A stretch of DNA of 64,000 nt from Paraburkholderia panacisoli (GCF_008369935.1 NZ_VTUZ01000018.1:62001-126000), one strand, 5' to 3'. Positions 1 through 9,675 are shown, counted from the first letter of the stretch. The notes: a model not told the origin generated them from the sequence alone. Made by a program: numbers and translations.

Positions 1-162
1 CGCGGTTCTCCGACCTAACCCAACCCAGCACGTCACTCCGAGGTGCTGCCGGTCAGTGCCATACCCACATCGGCCGGCAGCGGTTCCAGATTGCGAACTG
101 GTGGTGCAGCGGAGCAGTATCGATTCGTTACTCTGCCCATCGAAAATTGGAAGGATCAAGCG

Positions 163-2496
163 GTGGATTACTACCCTCTGAATTCGCTCTCTCCGGCTGC
201 CAGCACTGAGCGTGGCCAACTCAGCGTGAGCGCGATGCTCACGCTGATGCGGGATCACATTTGGGAAATCGTGGTCACGACGGTCGTTGTTCTGACGATG
301 GCAGTGGCCTATCTACTCATTGCAACGCCGATCTATTCCGCTGACGTGCTGGTGCGAGTCGACCCGCCGGAGCCGAATGCGCTCGGTCTCGCATTACAGA
401 ACGAGATGCTTCCTCCGCCCGCGCCGTCTCCTGTGACGGAGATGGCCGTCATGCGAAGCCGGTCGGTGCTCGATCCGGTGATCGACAAATTCCGCTTCGA
501 CGTGTCTGTGACGCCACACAAGCTGCCCGTTCTGGGTGACATCGCCGAGAAGTTCGCGACACCAGGAGAGCCGGCAGCGCCCTGGCTGGGATTGAAGTCT
601 TTCGCATGGGGCGGCGAGCGCGTTCGGATCGGGGCGATGGATGTGCCGCGGGAACTGGAGGAAGAGAAGCTGACCTTGATCGCTCTCGAGAACGGCGCTT
701 ATGAATTGCGTGGACCTTCGGATGAACTTCTGCTGAAGGGCGCGGTGGGCAAGACCGTCATGGACAACGGCGTGTCCCTGCTCGTGAAGGAGCTGGACGC
801 GCGGCCGGGCACGAAATTCGAGGTGATTCGCTGGAATGAACTCGATGCGATCAAGCGATTCGAGGACCTGGTCAAGGTTACCGACAAGGTAAAGGACTCG
901 GGTCTTCTCCAGATAGAGTACGCGGACAAGAGTCCGGACAAGGCGACCGAGGTGGCCAATGCGCTCGCTCAGCAATATCTTGCGACCGCCATTGCGAGCC
1001 GGCAGCTCAACGACACGACTACGCTCGCCTTCATCAACGGCGAACTGCCCCGTTTGCTCGCGGATCTGAGGCAAGCCGAGGACGCCCTTAAGCACTTCCG
1101 CTCGAACTCGCAGTCCATGCAGCCGACGACCGAAGCGCAAGCCTATCTGCAGGGAGGCCTGGACCTCGACAAGCAGATTGCGGGCCTGCAACTGCAACGC
1201 ACACAACTGCTCGAACGCTACACACCGGATAGCCGCTGGATACAGAACGTCGACACGCAACTTGCGCAATTGAAGGAGGCGAAGGCGAAATTCGATGGCC
1301 ACTTTAGCGGCATGCCGTCGTCCGAACGTGAGAGTGTCGATCTCCTTCGGGCGCAGAAGGTCGCGGAAACGATTTATCTCGGGATGGTCCAGAAGGCCGA
1401 GCAATTGCAGGTCCGGCGCGCCAGCACCACGGGCGGAGCGCATGTCGTCGACCGGGCGATCAGACCGCATCGTCCGGTTAAGCCGCAGCCAATCCTGGTT
1501 CTCCCAGCTGGCCTGGTGCTGGGTCTGGTGTCCGGCGTCGTGCTCGTCTTCATGCGCCGCCACGTGTTGACCGGCGTGACGGACCCGCGATACGTCGAAC
1601 GTCGAATGAGCGTGCCGGTTTTCGGCGAGGTTCTGTTCAGCCAGCAACAACTGCTGCTCGATCGCATCTCGGCGGGCACGGGCCGCAAATTACTGGCCGG
1701 TCTGGGAGGGAAAAGCAGTCTGCCATTCCACAAGGTTCCACCTGAAATGCAGTTCCGCCGCAGCGCGGCCGGCGTGGGGGCGACGGCCGCTTTTGCAGGC
1801 GACGGCGACAGCAAGGTCCTTGCGGCACGCTTTCCACACGACACTTCGGTCGAGGCGCTTCGCGCGGTACGCACGGCGGTCACACGGGATCTGGCGCACG
1901 CGCGTAACAACGTCCTGATGGTCATCGGACCGACGCCTTCCGCGGGAAAGAGCTTTGTCGCGGCAAATCTCGCGATCCTGCACGCGGAGATCGGCTCGCG
2001 AGTCGTCCTGATCGACGCCGATATGCGGCGCGGTCACCTCGCATCGCTGTTCGAAGGCACCAACCGCGGCGGCCTGTCGGAAGTGCTCGCGGAGCGGATG
2101 CCTTTGCGCAACGCCTTGCGGCCCACGGGTATCGAGGGCTTGACGTTCCTGTCGTGTGGGGTGCGCCCCGAGAACCCCGCCGCATTGCTGATGAAGCCCC
2201 GCTTCAAGGACGTATTGGAGCGGCTCGCGGGCCAGTACGATCTGGTGATCATCGATACGCCGCCATTTCTCGCGGTCACGGACGCTTCCATCATTGCGAG
2301 TGAAGCGGGCGCGTCCTTGCTCGTGCTGCGCTCGGGGATGCAGAGCGAGGAGGAAATCGCGGACACGGTCAAGAAGATGGAACGTGCCGAAGGGCGAATC
2401 GCAGGCGCGGTCTTCAATGGCATTCCGCTGCGGCGAAGTACCCGGAATTACGGCTATGCGACGAACTACGCCAGCGATCTCGAAACCACCCATTGA
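163..2496 (+). CDS. Wzc/BceF-type polysaccharide co-polymerase and tyrosine autokinase
   Basis: Inner-membrane chain-length regulator and BY-kinase for Wzy-dependent EPS export. From the chosen start it has 777 residues: an N-terminal Wzz-like region with a membrane segment at about 36-53, a large periplasmic part with coiled-coil character, a second membrane segment near 442-463, then a cytoplasmic kinase. The kinase shows Walker A GPTPSAGKS (about 589-597), Walker A' VVLIDAD (about 614-620), Walker B LVIIDTPP (about 694-701) and a short C-terminal tyrosine cluster (NYGYATNY). GTG at 163 is preferred because AAGGA lies 7-8 bases upstream; the frame is open back to a GTG at 43, but that extension does not look conserved. 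It is the first gene of the EPS run; the export porin and phosphatase that usually precede it would lie left of the window. Confidence 0.9.
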   Translation: MDYYPLNSLSPAASTERGQLSVSAMLTLMRDHIWEIVVTTVVVLTMAVAYLLIATPIYSADVLVRVDPPEPNALGLALQNEMLPPPAPSPVTEMAVMRSRSVLDPVIDKFRFDVSVTPHKLPVLGDIAEKFATPGEPAAPWLGLKSFAWGGERVRIGAMDVPRELEEEKLTLIALENGAYELRGPSDELLLKGAVGKTVMDNGVSLLVKELDARPGTKFEVIRWNELDAIKRFEDLVKVTDKVKDSGLLQIEYADKSPDKATEVANALAQQYLATAIASRQLNDTTTLAFINGELPRLLADLRQAEDALKHFRSNSQSMQPTTEAQAYLQGGLDLDKQIAGLQLQRTQLLERYTPDSRWIQNVDTQLAQLKEAKAKFDGHFSGMPSSERESVDLLRAQKVAETIYLGMVQKAEQLQVRRASTTGGAHVVDRAIRPHRPVKPQPILVLPAGLVLGLVSGVVLVFMRRHVLTGVTDPRYVERRMSVPVFGEVLFSQQQLLLDRISAGTGRKLLAGLGGKSSLPFHKVPPEMQFRRSAAGVGATAAFAGDGDSKVLAARFPHDTSVEALRAVRTAVTRDLAHARNNVLMVIGPTPSAGKSFVAANLAILHAEIGSRVVLIDADMRRGHLASLFEGTNRGGLSEVLAERMPLRNALRPTGIEGLTFLSCGVRPENPAALLMKPRFKDVLERLAGQYDLVIIDTPPFLAVTDASIIASEAGASLLVLRSGMQSEEEIADTVKKMERAEGRIAGAVFNGIPLRRSTRNYGYATNYASDLETTH

Positions 2497-2560
2497 TCTC
2501 GCGCGGTCGTAAGCCAAATTGCAGCCAGTAGCTTCGTGACGGCGTCAAACGGAGAATCCG

Positions 2561-3685
2561 ATGGCCTTTGCAATCAACGGAAAGTTCACTTCGCAGCCTG
2601 TCACCGGTGTTCAACGGGTGGCGTACGAACTCACGAGAGCCATGCAGATGGACGCGAGGCTCGGTGATGAACTGGAAGTGTTCGTGCCGCAAAACGCCAT
2701 GGAACCGGGGACGCTGCTCAAGCACCTGCGCCGTTTCCCATGGCTGCGCGGCACCCTCTGGGAGCAGATCACGCTGCCCATTGCAGCCAGAGGCATGACG
2801 CTGCTCAATCTGTGCAACACCAATCCGCTCTTCAAGCGCAGACAGGTCGTGATGGTTCACGACATGGCGATCTACGATGTTCCGCATTGCTTCTCCCACA
2901 AGTTCCGGCTCTGGTACCGGATATGCTTCGCGATGCTGCGGCGCACGCACCCTATGATCCTGACGGTGTCGACCTTCTCGAAGTCACGGATTTGCCATCA
3001 CCTGAAGATCGATGAGTCACGGGTCGCGGTTGTTCGTCCCGCTGCGGATCACCTCGACCGTATCGCAGCCAATGCCGCTGTGATGAGCCGTCTCGGGCTT
3101 GCGAAGGATGGCTACTGCGTGATCGTCGGCAGCCTCGATCCGCGCAAGAATCTGCAGCGTGTTCTCGAAGCGGTCGGCAAGCTCGGCCATTTGCCGGAAC
3201 TCAAGTTCGTCGTGGTGGGCGGCAGGAATTCGCGCATCTTCCACACCGACGATGCGCAGTATTCCGGGAATGCGGCGAACTCCGGGCAGGTCGTGTGGGC
3301 GGGCTTCGTGTCGGATGGCGAATTGAAGGCGCTGTACGAGAACGCCGGCTGCCTGATTTTTCCGTCGTTGTATGAAGGATTCGGAATGCCGCCGCTCGAA
3401 GCGATGTACTGCGGTTGCCCCGTGATTGCATCGTCCTGCACATCGATACCGGAAGTCTGCGGCGAAGCGGCGATGTATTGCGACGCGGCGTCGGCGGACG
3501 ACATTGCCACGAAGATCTCGCGGATGATGAACGACGCGGATCTGCGGCAGCGCCACCGGACCATGGGTTTGCTGCATGCCCGCGAATTTCGTTGGGAATA
3601 CTCGGCGCAGAAAGCGCTCGAGATCCTCTACGGCACGACCGGCGAGCGCCTGCCCGATCTGACGCCCAGCGCGTCAACGAGTTAG
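2561..3685 (+). CDS. Glycosyltransferase family 4 (GT-B fold)
   Basis: Predicted cytoplasmic retaining glycosyltransferase that adds one sugar to the lipid-linked EPS repeat unit. The 374-residue protein has the C-terminal GT4 landmarks: a GSLDPRKNL segment that opens the nucleotide-sugar domain and the E-x7-E region in PSLYEGFGMPPLEAMYCG, followed by CPVIAS. Its start has a GGAGA ribosome site about 8 bases upstream. It lies 64 bases after the Wzc gene on the same strand and is probably co-transcribed. Donor sugar and linkage cannot be read from sequence; mannose is plausible given manC further along, but this is inference. Confidence 0.88.
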   Translation: MAFAINGKFTSQPVTGVQRVAYELTRAMQMDARLGDELEVFVPQNAMEPGTLLKHLRRFPWLRGTLWEQITLPIAARGMTLLNLCNTNPLFKRRQVVMVHDMAIYDVPHCFSHKFRLWYRICFAMLRRTHPMILTVSTFSKSRICHHLKIDESRVAVVRPAADHLDRIAANAAVMSRLGLAKDGYCVIVGSLDPRKNLQRVLEAVGKLGHLPELKFVVVGGRNSRIFHTDDAQYSGNAANSGQVVWAGFVSDGELKALYENAGCLIFPSLYEGFGMPPLEAMYCGCPVIASSCTSIPEVCGEAAMYCDAASADDIATKISRMMNDADLRQRHRTMGLLHAREFRWEYSAQKALEILYGTTGERLPDLTPSASTS

Positions 3686-4113
3686 CGCATATGTCCACGG
3701 GAACGCGACTGAATCGCGTAGCGAAAGGCGCCGGCAGAAGGCGGGTGCCGCGCTCACTGGCGACGATCCGGCCCAGCCGTTCGTACCGACCGCCGGGCGA
3801 ACGGCAGATGAGGCGCGCGATGGGAATCAGCGTGTGGCGTGGCGCGGCGGAACCCCGCCATCCGAATGGGCCGCGCGATCCGATGCACTCCAGATCCGAG
3901 GTTCGCTTCAATCTGCCAGCTCAGGTCAATGGAGCTGCGCAACAATCCGCCCCGCCACGTCGCGTATTTCGTTGCCCGTCACGCGGTGTAGCCATTCGAA
4001 TAGAACGGTCCATGCGCAGTCCGAATGAGTCGTCGAATTTGCGGGTTGTGTCGTCAGTTTCATGGTTGTCGGATCCCGACCCAGCCGAATCTTTTGGATA
4101 GCGTCGAGACATC
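3686..4113 (+). other. Non-coding gap within the EPS locus
   Basis: A 428-base stretch between two plus-strand glycosyltransferase genes. It is open in one forward frame from an ATG at 3691, but there is no ribosome site and the predicted peptide (rich in R, S and P) matches nothing I recognise, so I do not call a gene. No terminator, IS end or clear promoter was seen. It may be a decayed gene or the mark of a rearrangement inside the cluster. Confidence 0.4.
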
Positions 4114-5124
4114 ATGAACCAGATCACCGTTGTGATTTGCAATTACAACTACGAACACTATCTAGCGGCGTCGATCGACTCGGCGCTGGCGCAGGACTAT
4201 CCAGGAACGACTGTGCTGGTTATCGACGACGGTTCCACCGACGGCTCACGCGCAATCATTGAACAGTACGGCAACCGCATCTCGTCTGTCTTCAAGAGGA
4301 ACGGTGGTCAGGTCTCCGCGTACAACTACGCGATCGAAGCGCTCGAAACGGAGTTCGTGATCTTCCTCGATTCGGATGACGTGCTGTACCCGAGTGCCGT
4401 CTCCGAAGTGATGCGGCTCTTCGCGCACGGCAAATGGGCCAAGGTGCAATTCCGCCTCGATGTGATGGATGGCGCGGGAATGCCCACCGGCGCGTATGTA
4501 CCTCACAGCGAGCCGCCTGCCGATTGCGGAATATTGCTGATGGGCGGCTGGCTTTATCCGTCGCCGCCTGCGTCGGGCAACGCATATCGCGTGAGCGCGC
4601 TGCGGCGCATCTTTCCCGTGCCGGAGGAGGGCGTCAACCTTTACGGCGCGGACTTTTACGCAATCTATGGGGTGGCCTTGAGTGGCCCTATCGCGACGGT
4701 TCCGAAGTCGCTAGGCGGCTACCGCGTGCATAACGCCGACGGCGCCACGGTGTCGTTCGCCAACTCGGAGCAGATCAACAAGGCGCCGAGGGCGTTCAAC
4801 ATGCGGTGGGCGATCTTGAGAAATATCGCCAGAGTCCGGCTGCAGTTGGAACTTCCGCCGACATTTCATGACTTCTCACATGAAAAAGCGTCCTTCTGCT
4901 CGAGCGTTTATCACGCGACCTTTCTGACCCGCTGGCGCTGGATGCTGCATGACTCGCGCGGCTATCTGCATGCGATCGTCGCGAATCCGTTCTGGAGCGT
5001 CAAGAAGAAGCTCGCCACTCTGATGCTGTCGAGTTTGTGTCTCGTGCCTTGCTCGCCGTTGTCCGACTTTGTGGTGCGTTACATCTCCAACCCGCTTGCC
5101 CGCCGTCGCGCGGCTGGGCGCTGA
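4114..5124 (+). CDS. Glycosyltransferase family 2 (GT-A fold)
   Basis: Predicted inverting glycosyltransferase of EPS assembly, 336 residues. The N-terminus is a classic GT2 opening: ITVVICNYNYEHYL, then a nucleotide-binding VIDDGSTDGS at about 34-43 and a metal-binding FLDSDD at about 86-91. The C-terminal third (after about 230) is hydrophobic in places and could associate with the membrane. It ends 28 bases before the flippase start on the same strand, so the two are probably translated from one message. Sugar specificity is not visible. Confidence 0.88.
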   Translation: MNQITVVICNYNYEHYLAASIDSALAQDYPGTTVLVIDDGSTDGSRAIIEQYGNRISSVFKRNGGQVSAYNYAIEALETEFVIFLDSDDVLYPSAVSEVMRLFAHGKWAKVQFRLDVMDGAGMPTGAYVPHSEPPADCGILLMGGWLYPSPPASGNAYRVSALRRIFPVPEEGVNLYGADFYAIYGVALSGPIATVPKSLGGYRVHNADGATVSFANSEQINKAPRAFNMRWAILRNIARVRLQLELPPTFHDFSHEKASFCSSVYHATFLTRWRWMLHDSRGYLHAIVANPFWSVKKKLATLMLSSLCLVPCSPLSDFVVRYISNPLARRRAAGR

Positions 5125-5152
5125 AGTCCGGAGCGCGCGTAAGGAGAGCGGT

Positions 5153-6469
5153 ATGGATAGACCCGCGAACGTTAACGTGATTGCGTTTGTCTATGGCGGA
5201 TATTTGATGAGGTATGTCTATCTCCTCATCGTCGTACCGTTTTACGGAAGGATTCTCGGCGTTGCGGAATACGGCCGGGTACTGGCGTCGATGTCGCTGA
5301 TGAATGTGATATGGATGATCGTCGGCTATGGATTCACGTTCGTCGGCATGCGGGATGTATCGAGGACGCACTCGGCGGCGGAGTGCAACTCCATCTACTC
5401 GCTGCATGTCAGCGCGCGGCTCCTGATGGGTTTGCTGGGCGCCTGTATCGGTGTCGTGGCCACGATGAGCTCGCCGGTGTTGTCCGAGCGGCCCGTGATG
5501 GGTCTGCTGGCTACGGTGCTGGGCATCGTGTCGGCGCTGAACCTCGGTTGGTTGTTTCAGGGGCGCCACCACTTTCGAACTCCGATCATGATCGAGGTGT
5601 TCGGCTTTGCGTTGAGCCTCGTGCTGGTGCTCAACCTCGTGAAAGGACCGGACGACGCCGAGTGGGTGCTGGCGAGTCTTCTGATTGCGGGTGTGGCGTC
5701 TTCGATCGTTTCGTACGGTCTGACAACTTATCAACTAGGGTGGCCGCGTCTGAAACTTGCTGGCGTCGTTCCTCTTGTGCGAGGCTCGACAATGCTTTTC
5801 TGCTATTCGTCCGGCTCGGTCGTGCTGACGGCGTCGGCGACCTATTTGTTGACGTTGTTGTCCACGCCTGCGCAGGTAGGCTACTTCGGGGCGGCCGAAC
5901 GTTTCGCGGCGATCGCGCTGAGTCTGATGGGACCGGCCTCGCAAGTATTCATTCCCACCATCTCGCGGCAACTCGCGCAGGATGACAAGGACGGCGCGCA
6001 TGCGACGACCCGCCAGGGCGCCATCCTGCTGATGGGTTACGGACTGCTGATTCTATGCGGCGCACTCACGCTCTCGCCTTTCGTGCTGCCTTTGATTCTG
6101 GGCCCGGCTTTCGAACCTAGCGCCCACGTACTGCAGATTTTCGCGTGGATGTTTCCGTTTGCAGCGTTCAACGTGTTTGTCGCGTTTTATGTATTTGTGC
6201 CGCGAAGAAAAGATCGGCTGCTTGCGATCGTGGGCGCGGTGTCGGGCCTGGTCAATCTTGCAGTGGCGCTTTTCCTTGCGCCTCGATATGGAGCAGTGGG
6301 CATGGCATCTGCTCGGGTGGTTGGCGAAGCGACGCTGGCGATGATGCTGTTGGGCATCACGATCCGCCTCGACCTGATTGGTCTGGTGCCGGGAGCCCAG
6401 CGTGCGATGGGCATGGTCAGGATGGCGTGCGGTCTGCGACCCCAGACCGGCACAGGGAAGGACGAATGA
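5153..6469 (+). CDS. Wzx-type oligosaccharide flippase
   Basis: Polytopic inner-membrane protein of the MOP/PST family that would flip undecaprenyl-linked EPS repeat units to the periplasm. The 438 residues are almost entirely hydrophobic helices with short basic loops, roughly 12 membrane segments. The N-terminal VYGGYLMRYVYLLIVVPFYGRILG segment is typical of PST flippases: positive residues leading into helix 1 and a GRILG turn. The start at 5153 is chosen for the AAGGAG seven bases upstream; the frame extends left to 5069 but that would overlap the glycosyltransferase gene. Genes for polymerase, initiation and chain-length control in the same locus support the role. Confidence 0.87.
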   Translation: MDRPANVNVIAFVYGGYLMRYVYLLIVVPFYGRILGVAEYGRVLASMSLMNVIWMIVGYGFTFVGMRDVSRTHSAAECNSIYSLHVSARLLMGLLGACIGVVATMSSPVLSERPVMGLLATVLGIVSALNLGWLFQGRHHFRTPIMIEVFGFALSLVLVLNLVKGPDDAEWVLASLLIAGVASSIVSYGLTTYQLGWPRLKLAGVVPLVRGSTMLFCYSSGSVVLTASATYLLTLLSTPAQVGYFGAAERFAAIALSLMGPASQVFIPTISRQLAQDDKDGAHATTRQGAILLMGYGLLILCGALTLSPFVLPLILGPAFEPSAHVLQIFAWMFPFAAFNVFVAFYVFVPRRKDRLLAIVGAVSGLVNLAVALFLAPRYGAVGMASARVVGEATLAMMLLGITIRLDLIGLVPGAQRAMGMVRMACGLRPQTGTGKDE

Positions 6470-6533
6470 TGCGCGAGAAGGAAGCACGACAATGCCCACG
6501 TAGGTCTCGGTTGCAATCTCACAGGAGGTCGAA

Positions 6534-7724
6534 GTGAAAGTCGCTATTGTTCACGATTGGCTAGTTGTTGCGGGTGGCGCGGAGAAGGTGTTGAAAAACA
6601 TCATCGAGTGCTTCCCGAGCGCGGACATTTTTTCGATTGTCGATTTTCTGGAAGACCGCGAGTGCGTGAAGGGCAAATCCGTCAACACGTCGTTCATTCA
6701 AAAGATGCCCTTTGCGCGTCGACGTTACCGTGCCTATCTGCCGCTCATGCCGATCGCGATCGAGCAAGTCGATCTGTCCGGCTATGACCTCGTCATCTCC
6801 AGCTCGCACGCGGTTGCCAAGGGCGTGCTGACCGGCCCGAACCAGGTCCACATCAGTTACGTGCATTCACCCATGCGCTATGCGTGGGATCTGCAGCACC
6901 AATATCTCAGGGAGTCCCATCTGAACACCGGCCTCAAATCCGCGATGGCGCGCGTGCTGCTTCACTACATTCGCGGATGGGACTCGCGCTCGGCCAACGG
7001 CGTCGATCATCTCGTCGCGAATTCGCACTTCATCGCGCGGCGTATCAAGAAAGCCTATCAGCGGGAATCGACCGTCATTTATCCGCCTGTCGATCTCGCC
7101 AACCTGTCGTTATGTACGCAAAAGGAAGATTTTTACGTGACCGCTTCACGCATGGTGCCGTATAAGCGGATCGACCTGATCGTCAAAGCTTTTTCGCAAA
7201 CGCCGGAACGCCGTCTCGTCGTGATCGGCGACGGTCCCGAGATGAAAAAGATCAAGTCCGTCGCCGGCGAGAACGTGACGATTCTCGGTCATCAACCTTT
7301 CGATGTGCTCGGCGACCATTTGCGGCGGGCCCGCGCGTTTGTGTTCGCGGCCGAAGAGGATTTCGGCATTTCAGTGGTGGAAGCCCAGGCGTGCGGAACG
7401 CCGGTCATTGCGTTCGGTAGAGGGGGCGTGCTGGAATCGGTCGTCGGTTTGCCGCTCGATCGGCCAACAGGCGTTTTCTTTGGCGAGCAAACACTGGAGT
7501 CGCTGCTGGAAGCAGTCAGCCGTTTTGAAGGCAACGCCCATTTGTTCGACCCCCGGCAGTGCCGCCGCAATGCCGAGCGCTTTTCATCGGAGAACTTCAA
7601 GACGGCGCTGACGAGTTTCATCGACGCGCGGCTGCCGTACGCATGCGTCGAACAGTTTCTTCCGTATCCTGTCAGAGACCCGCTGTCTGTCGAAGAGCGT
7701 CATTTTGCCGACGTGGCTTCATGA
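6534..7724 (+). CDS. Glycosyltransferase family 4, mannosyltransferase-like
   Basis: GT-B enzyme of 396 residues. It opens with KVAIVHDWLVVAGGAEKV, the N-terminal signature of the WbaZ-like mannosyl/rhamnosyl transferase group, and carries the GT4 E-x7-E region as FAAEEDFGISVVEAQACGTPVIAFGRGG near 270-297. Translation starts at GTG 6534 behind a strong AGGAGG. It is the last plus-strand gene before two minus-strand genes, and its 3' end overlaps the 3' end of the PAP2 gene by about 25 bases. A mannosyl donor is likely from family resemblance but unproven. Confidence 0.88.
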   Translation: MKVAIVHDWLVVAGGAEKVLKNIIECFPSADIFSIVDFLEDRECVKGKSVNTSFIQKMPFARRRYRAYLPLMPIAIEQVDLSGYDLVISSSHAVAKGVLTGPNQVHISYVHSPMRYAWDLQHQYLRESHLNTGLKSAMARVLLHYIRGWDSRSANGVDHLVANSHFIARRIKKAYQRESTVIYPPVDLANLSLCTQKEDFYVTASRMVPYKRIDLIVKAFSQTPERRLVVIGDGPEMKKIKSVAGENVTILGHQPFDVLGDHLRRARAFVFAAEEDFGISVVEAQACGTPVIAFGRGGVLESVVGLPLDRPTGVFFGEQTLESLLEAVSRFEGNAHLFDPRQCRRNAERFSSENFKTALTSFIDARLPYACVEQFLPYPVRDPLSVEERHFADVAS

Positions 7725-8335
7725 GACCGAAGGCGGTAGCGAACCCGTCCAAGGAAGGCCATGACGGACGGCACGTGACGATGAAGTTGCGGTGAACGTG
7801 TTTGGATCAGATATTCAAACGGCGCCTCGTGCCCATAGGTGAGCGAGGACACGAGCAGAAGGCTGACGGTCGGCCAGACTGGCTTGAGGCGATCGAGCTC
7901 GACATTGACAGCCGTCCGCAGGAAGAACAACGCCATAACCACGCCCAGCAGCCAGCCTGATGCCACTTCAGGCATCGAATGCGAGTGGTTCAGGAGGCGG
8001 GCAATAGCGGTCAGCGCCCCAATGCCCATGCCGGCGGCAATGCCCGGCAGCGTCGGTAGACGCCACCACTTCAATTGCAAGGTGATGGCTATCATCCAGA
8101 TGGATGTCGACAGCACCGCATGTCCACTAATCACATGGAAATCTTCGGCGGGGATGGAAATACCCCAGCCCGCATACACCACCTTGGTTACGCCCACTAA
8201 CGCAACGCCGGCGACGAGTATCGCGACGAGGCGCAATGCCAGGCGCACATTGAATAATGCGATCCAGCCGACGCAAAGCGCCGCCACGGGCAACGTGACG
8301 GCGGCATCGCCGATGTTGCTGAACACAGTCCACAT
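7700..8335 (-). CDS. PAP2-superfamily membrane phosphatase
   Basis: Predicted inner-membrane phosphatase of 211 residues with about six hydrophobic segments; in an EPS locus it may recycle undecaprenyl pyrophosphate. PAP2 motifs are present but altered: K51 for the first motif, SGH at 70-72 for the second, and R113-x5-H119-x3-E123-V for the third, where the family normally has Asp instead of Glu. The ATG at 8335 gives an N-terminus that begins directly with the first hydrophobic segment; the open frame upstream is low-complexity and probably not translated. It lies 89 bases downstream of the polymerase gene on the same strand. Activity with the D-to-E change is uncertain. Confidence 0.75.
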   Translation of the reverse strand: MWTVFSNIGDAAVTLPVAALCVGWIALFNVRLALRLVAILVAGVALVGVTKVVYAGWGISIPAEDFHVISGHAVLSTSIWMIAITLQLKWWRLPTLPGIAAGMGIGALTAIARLLNHSHSMPEVASGWLLGVVMALFFLRTAVNVELDRLKPVWPTVSLLLVSSLTYGHEAPFEYLIQTRSPQLHRHVPSVMAFLGRVRYRLRSHEATSAK

Positions 8336-8353
8336 AAATTCTCTCGCCTTCTG

Positions 8354-8377
8354 GTTCTTCAGTTCTTCGGTTCTTCG
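8354..8377 (-). repeat. Three tandem 8-base units upstream of the PAP2 gene
   Basis: Three head-to-tail copies of GTTCTTCR (plus strand) sit 19-42 bases upstream of the PAP2 start codon, between it and the polymerase gene. The first copy ends in A, the next two in G. Short perfect tandem repeats of this kind can change copy number by slippage. Here a change would alter the leader length or, if an upstream start is used, the reading frame. Confidence 0.7.
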
Positions 8378-8424
8378 CTTTTTGCTAACCGTACGGCTGC
8401 AAGAGCGTTGGTCAGCCGCCCAGT

Positions 8425-9675
8425 TTAATGGGGTTGGCGAGCGGCAACTGATTCTTGCGGTTGCGGCACGAGTGCTACCGCACTGACCGCGCGTGCCGCG
8501 AGCAGCAGCGAAATGACGAGAGTAAGGATCAGGACATTCGACGGTGATACCAGCCGATGCTCGGTTCCCGCCATCACGAGTAAGCAGACTGAAGAAATCT
8601 CGACAAACCTGAATGCGGCGAAGTTCTGCCCGCCGCCGATCAGCGCGGCGGCCGCCGCCCCCTGTTTGCTCCATTCAATCAGCTTCCAGAAGAAGCTCAA
8701 CATCAGCGCGAGCCCGACGATGCCGAGTTCCGCGAGGATATTCAGGAAGGAATTGTGCGCATGAGAGTCGCTATGTTCGACCGTGATGTCCGACGGCACG
8801 CCGAACAAATGGAAGTACGAGACGACACTGCCGATATGGTCGTCGAATGACCCGAAACCGAGACCGATGATCGGACTTTGCTCGAAGTAGGTGAGAGCCC
8901 GCGGCCACAACCATTCGTAGCGGATGCTCAGGTTAGCGACTTTCGCATCCTGATTCTGGATGGTAAAGGTGTAGCCCATGTAGTTGACCGTCGGCTCCGT
9001 ATTGTAAATGGCCATGCCGATCGAAGCCGCCAGTATGCCGGCTATCATCGTGGCCAGCATCCAGCGCTTGCGGCCAAAGTAGAGGTAGGGAAGCAGGACA
9101 GCGACGCCCAGCAACGAGCCCCGGCTGTAGGTGGAGAAGAGCATCAGCGCGTTGACCGCCAGCAGCGCCAGGACCAACCTGCTGCGCCTTTGCAGGTAGC
9201 ACGCTACGCCCAGACAGAACAGCATTGCAAAGAACCCGCCGGCCGCGTTGCGCGCGATGAAGTAGCTGCCGAAACTGTCTTCGGCATGCGCGAAGATGGC
9301 CAGTAAGCCATTCTCAAGAATGTAGTAGGCGTAGACCGGCAGGTTGATTATCACGGCGAACACGAAGAACGCGCGAAGCACCTTGTTCAGATCCCATCGG
9401 TGCGTGTACAGGCAGCCGGCAAAGATTGGCGCATAGGAGATGAAAAAGTTGCCGTCACGCCGGTAGAAGTCGAATTCGAGGAAAGAGCGGGGGTCGTAGA
9501 GCAGCGTGGAGACCGTGGCGAACAGCGTGAAAAGGGTGAGCGGCGCAATAAACGCAGGGTAAGTTCTGCCGAAAAAACGCCATGAACAAAAGACGATCGG
9601 TACGAATCCCACTGCACTCAACGGTATCAGGTTGGTGACAGTCAGGAATAAGGCAAGTAACGATATGTAAGCCAT
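8425..9675 (-). CDS. Wzy-like EPS polymerase / O-antigen ligase family protein
   Basis: Polytopic membrane protein of 416 residues, predicted to polymerise EPS repeat units in the periplasm. It has about ten to twelve hydrophobic helices and the Wzy_C family marks: an FSTYSRGSLLGV segment near 183-194 at the start of the core domain, and a large periplasmic loop followed by SDSHAHNSFLNILAELGIVG near 304-323, where the HxHN motif is typical. It is transcribed away from manC and towards the PAP2 gene. Sequence alone does not separate polymerases from ligases in this family; the EPS context favours polymerase. Confidence 0.83.
   Translation of the reverse strand: MAYISLLALFLTVTNLIPLSAVGFVPIVFCSWRFFGRTYPAFIAPLTLFTLFATVSTLLYDPRSFLEFDFYRRDGNFFISYAPIFAGCLYTHRWDLNKVLRAFFVFAVIINLPVYAYYILENGLLAIFAHAEDSFGSYFIARNAAGGFFAMLFCLGVACYLQRRSRLVLALLAVNALMLFSTYSRGSLLGVAVLLPYLYFGRKRWMLATMIAGILAASIGMAIYNTEPTVNYMGYTFTIQNQDAKVANLSIRYEWLWPRALTYFEQSPIIGLGFGSFDDHIGSVVSYFHLFGVPSDITVEHSDSHAHNSFLNILAELGIVGLALMLSFFWKLIEWSKQGAAAAALIGGGQNFAAFRFVEISSVCLLVMAGTEHRLVSPSNVLILTLVISLLLAARAVSAVALVPQPQESVAARQPH

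Noticed and set aside
394..1650. Long minus-strand open frame (418 codons) opposite the Wzc gene, as also seen opposite acnD and others
   Set aside because: Arg/His/Leu-rich shadow frames caused by high third-position G+C on the real gene; no domain, start signal or context.
7732..7741. GGCGGTAGCG resembling the RfaH ops element of polysaccharide operons
   Set aside because: It lies just after a gene stop with no plus-strand gene downstream for 2.5 kb, so it cannot act as a leader ops site; a chance match in GC-rich DNA is likely.
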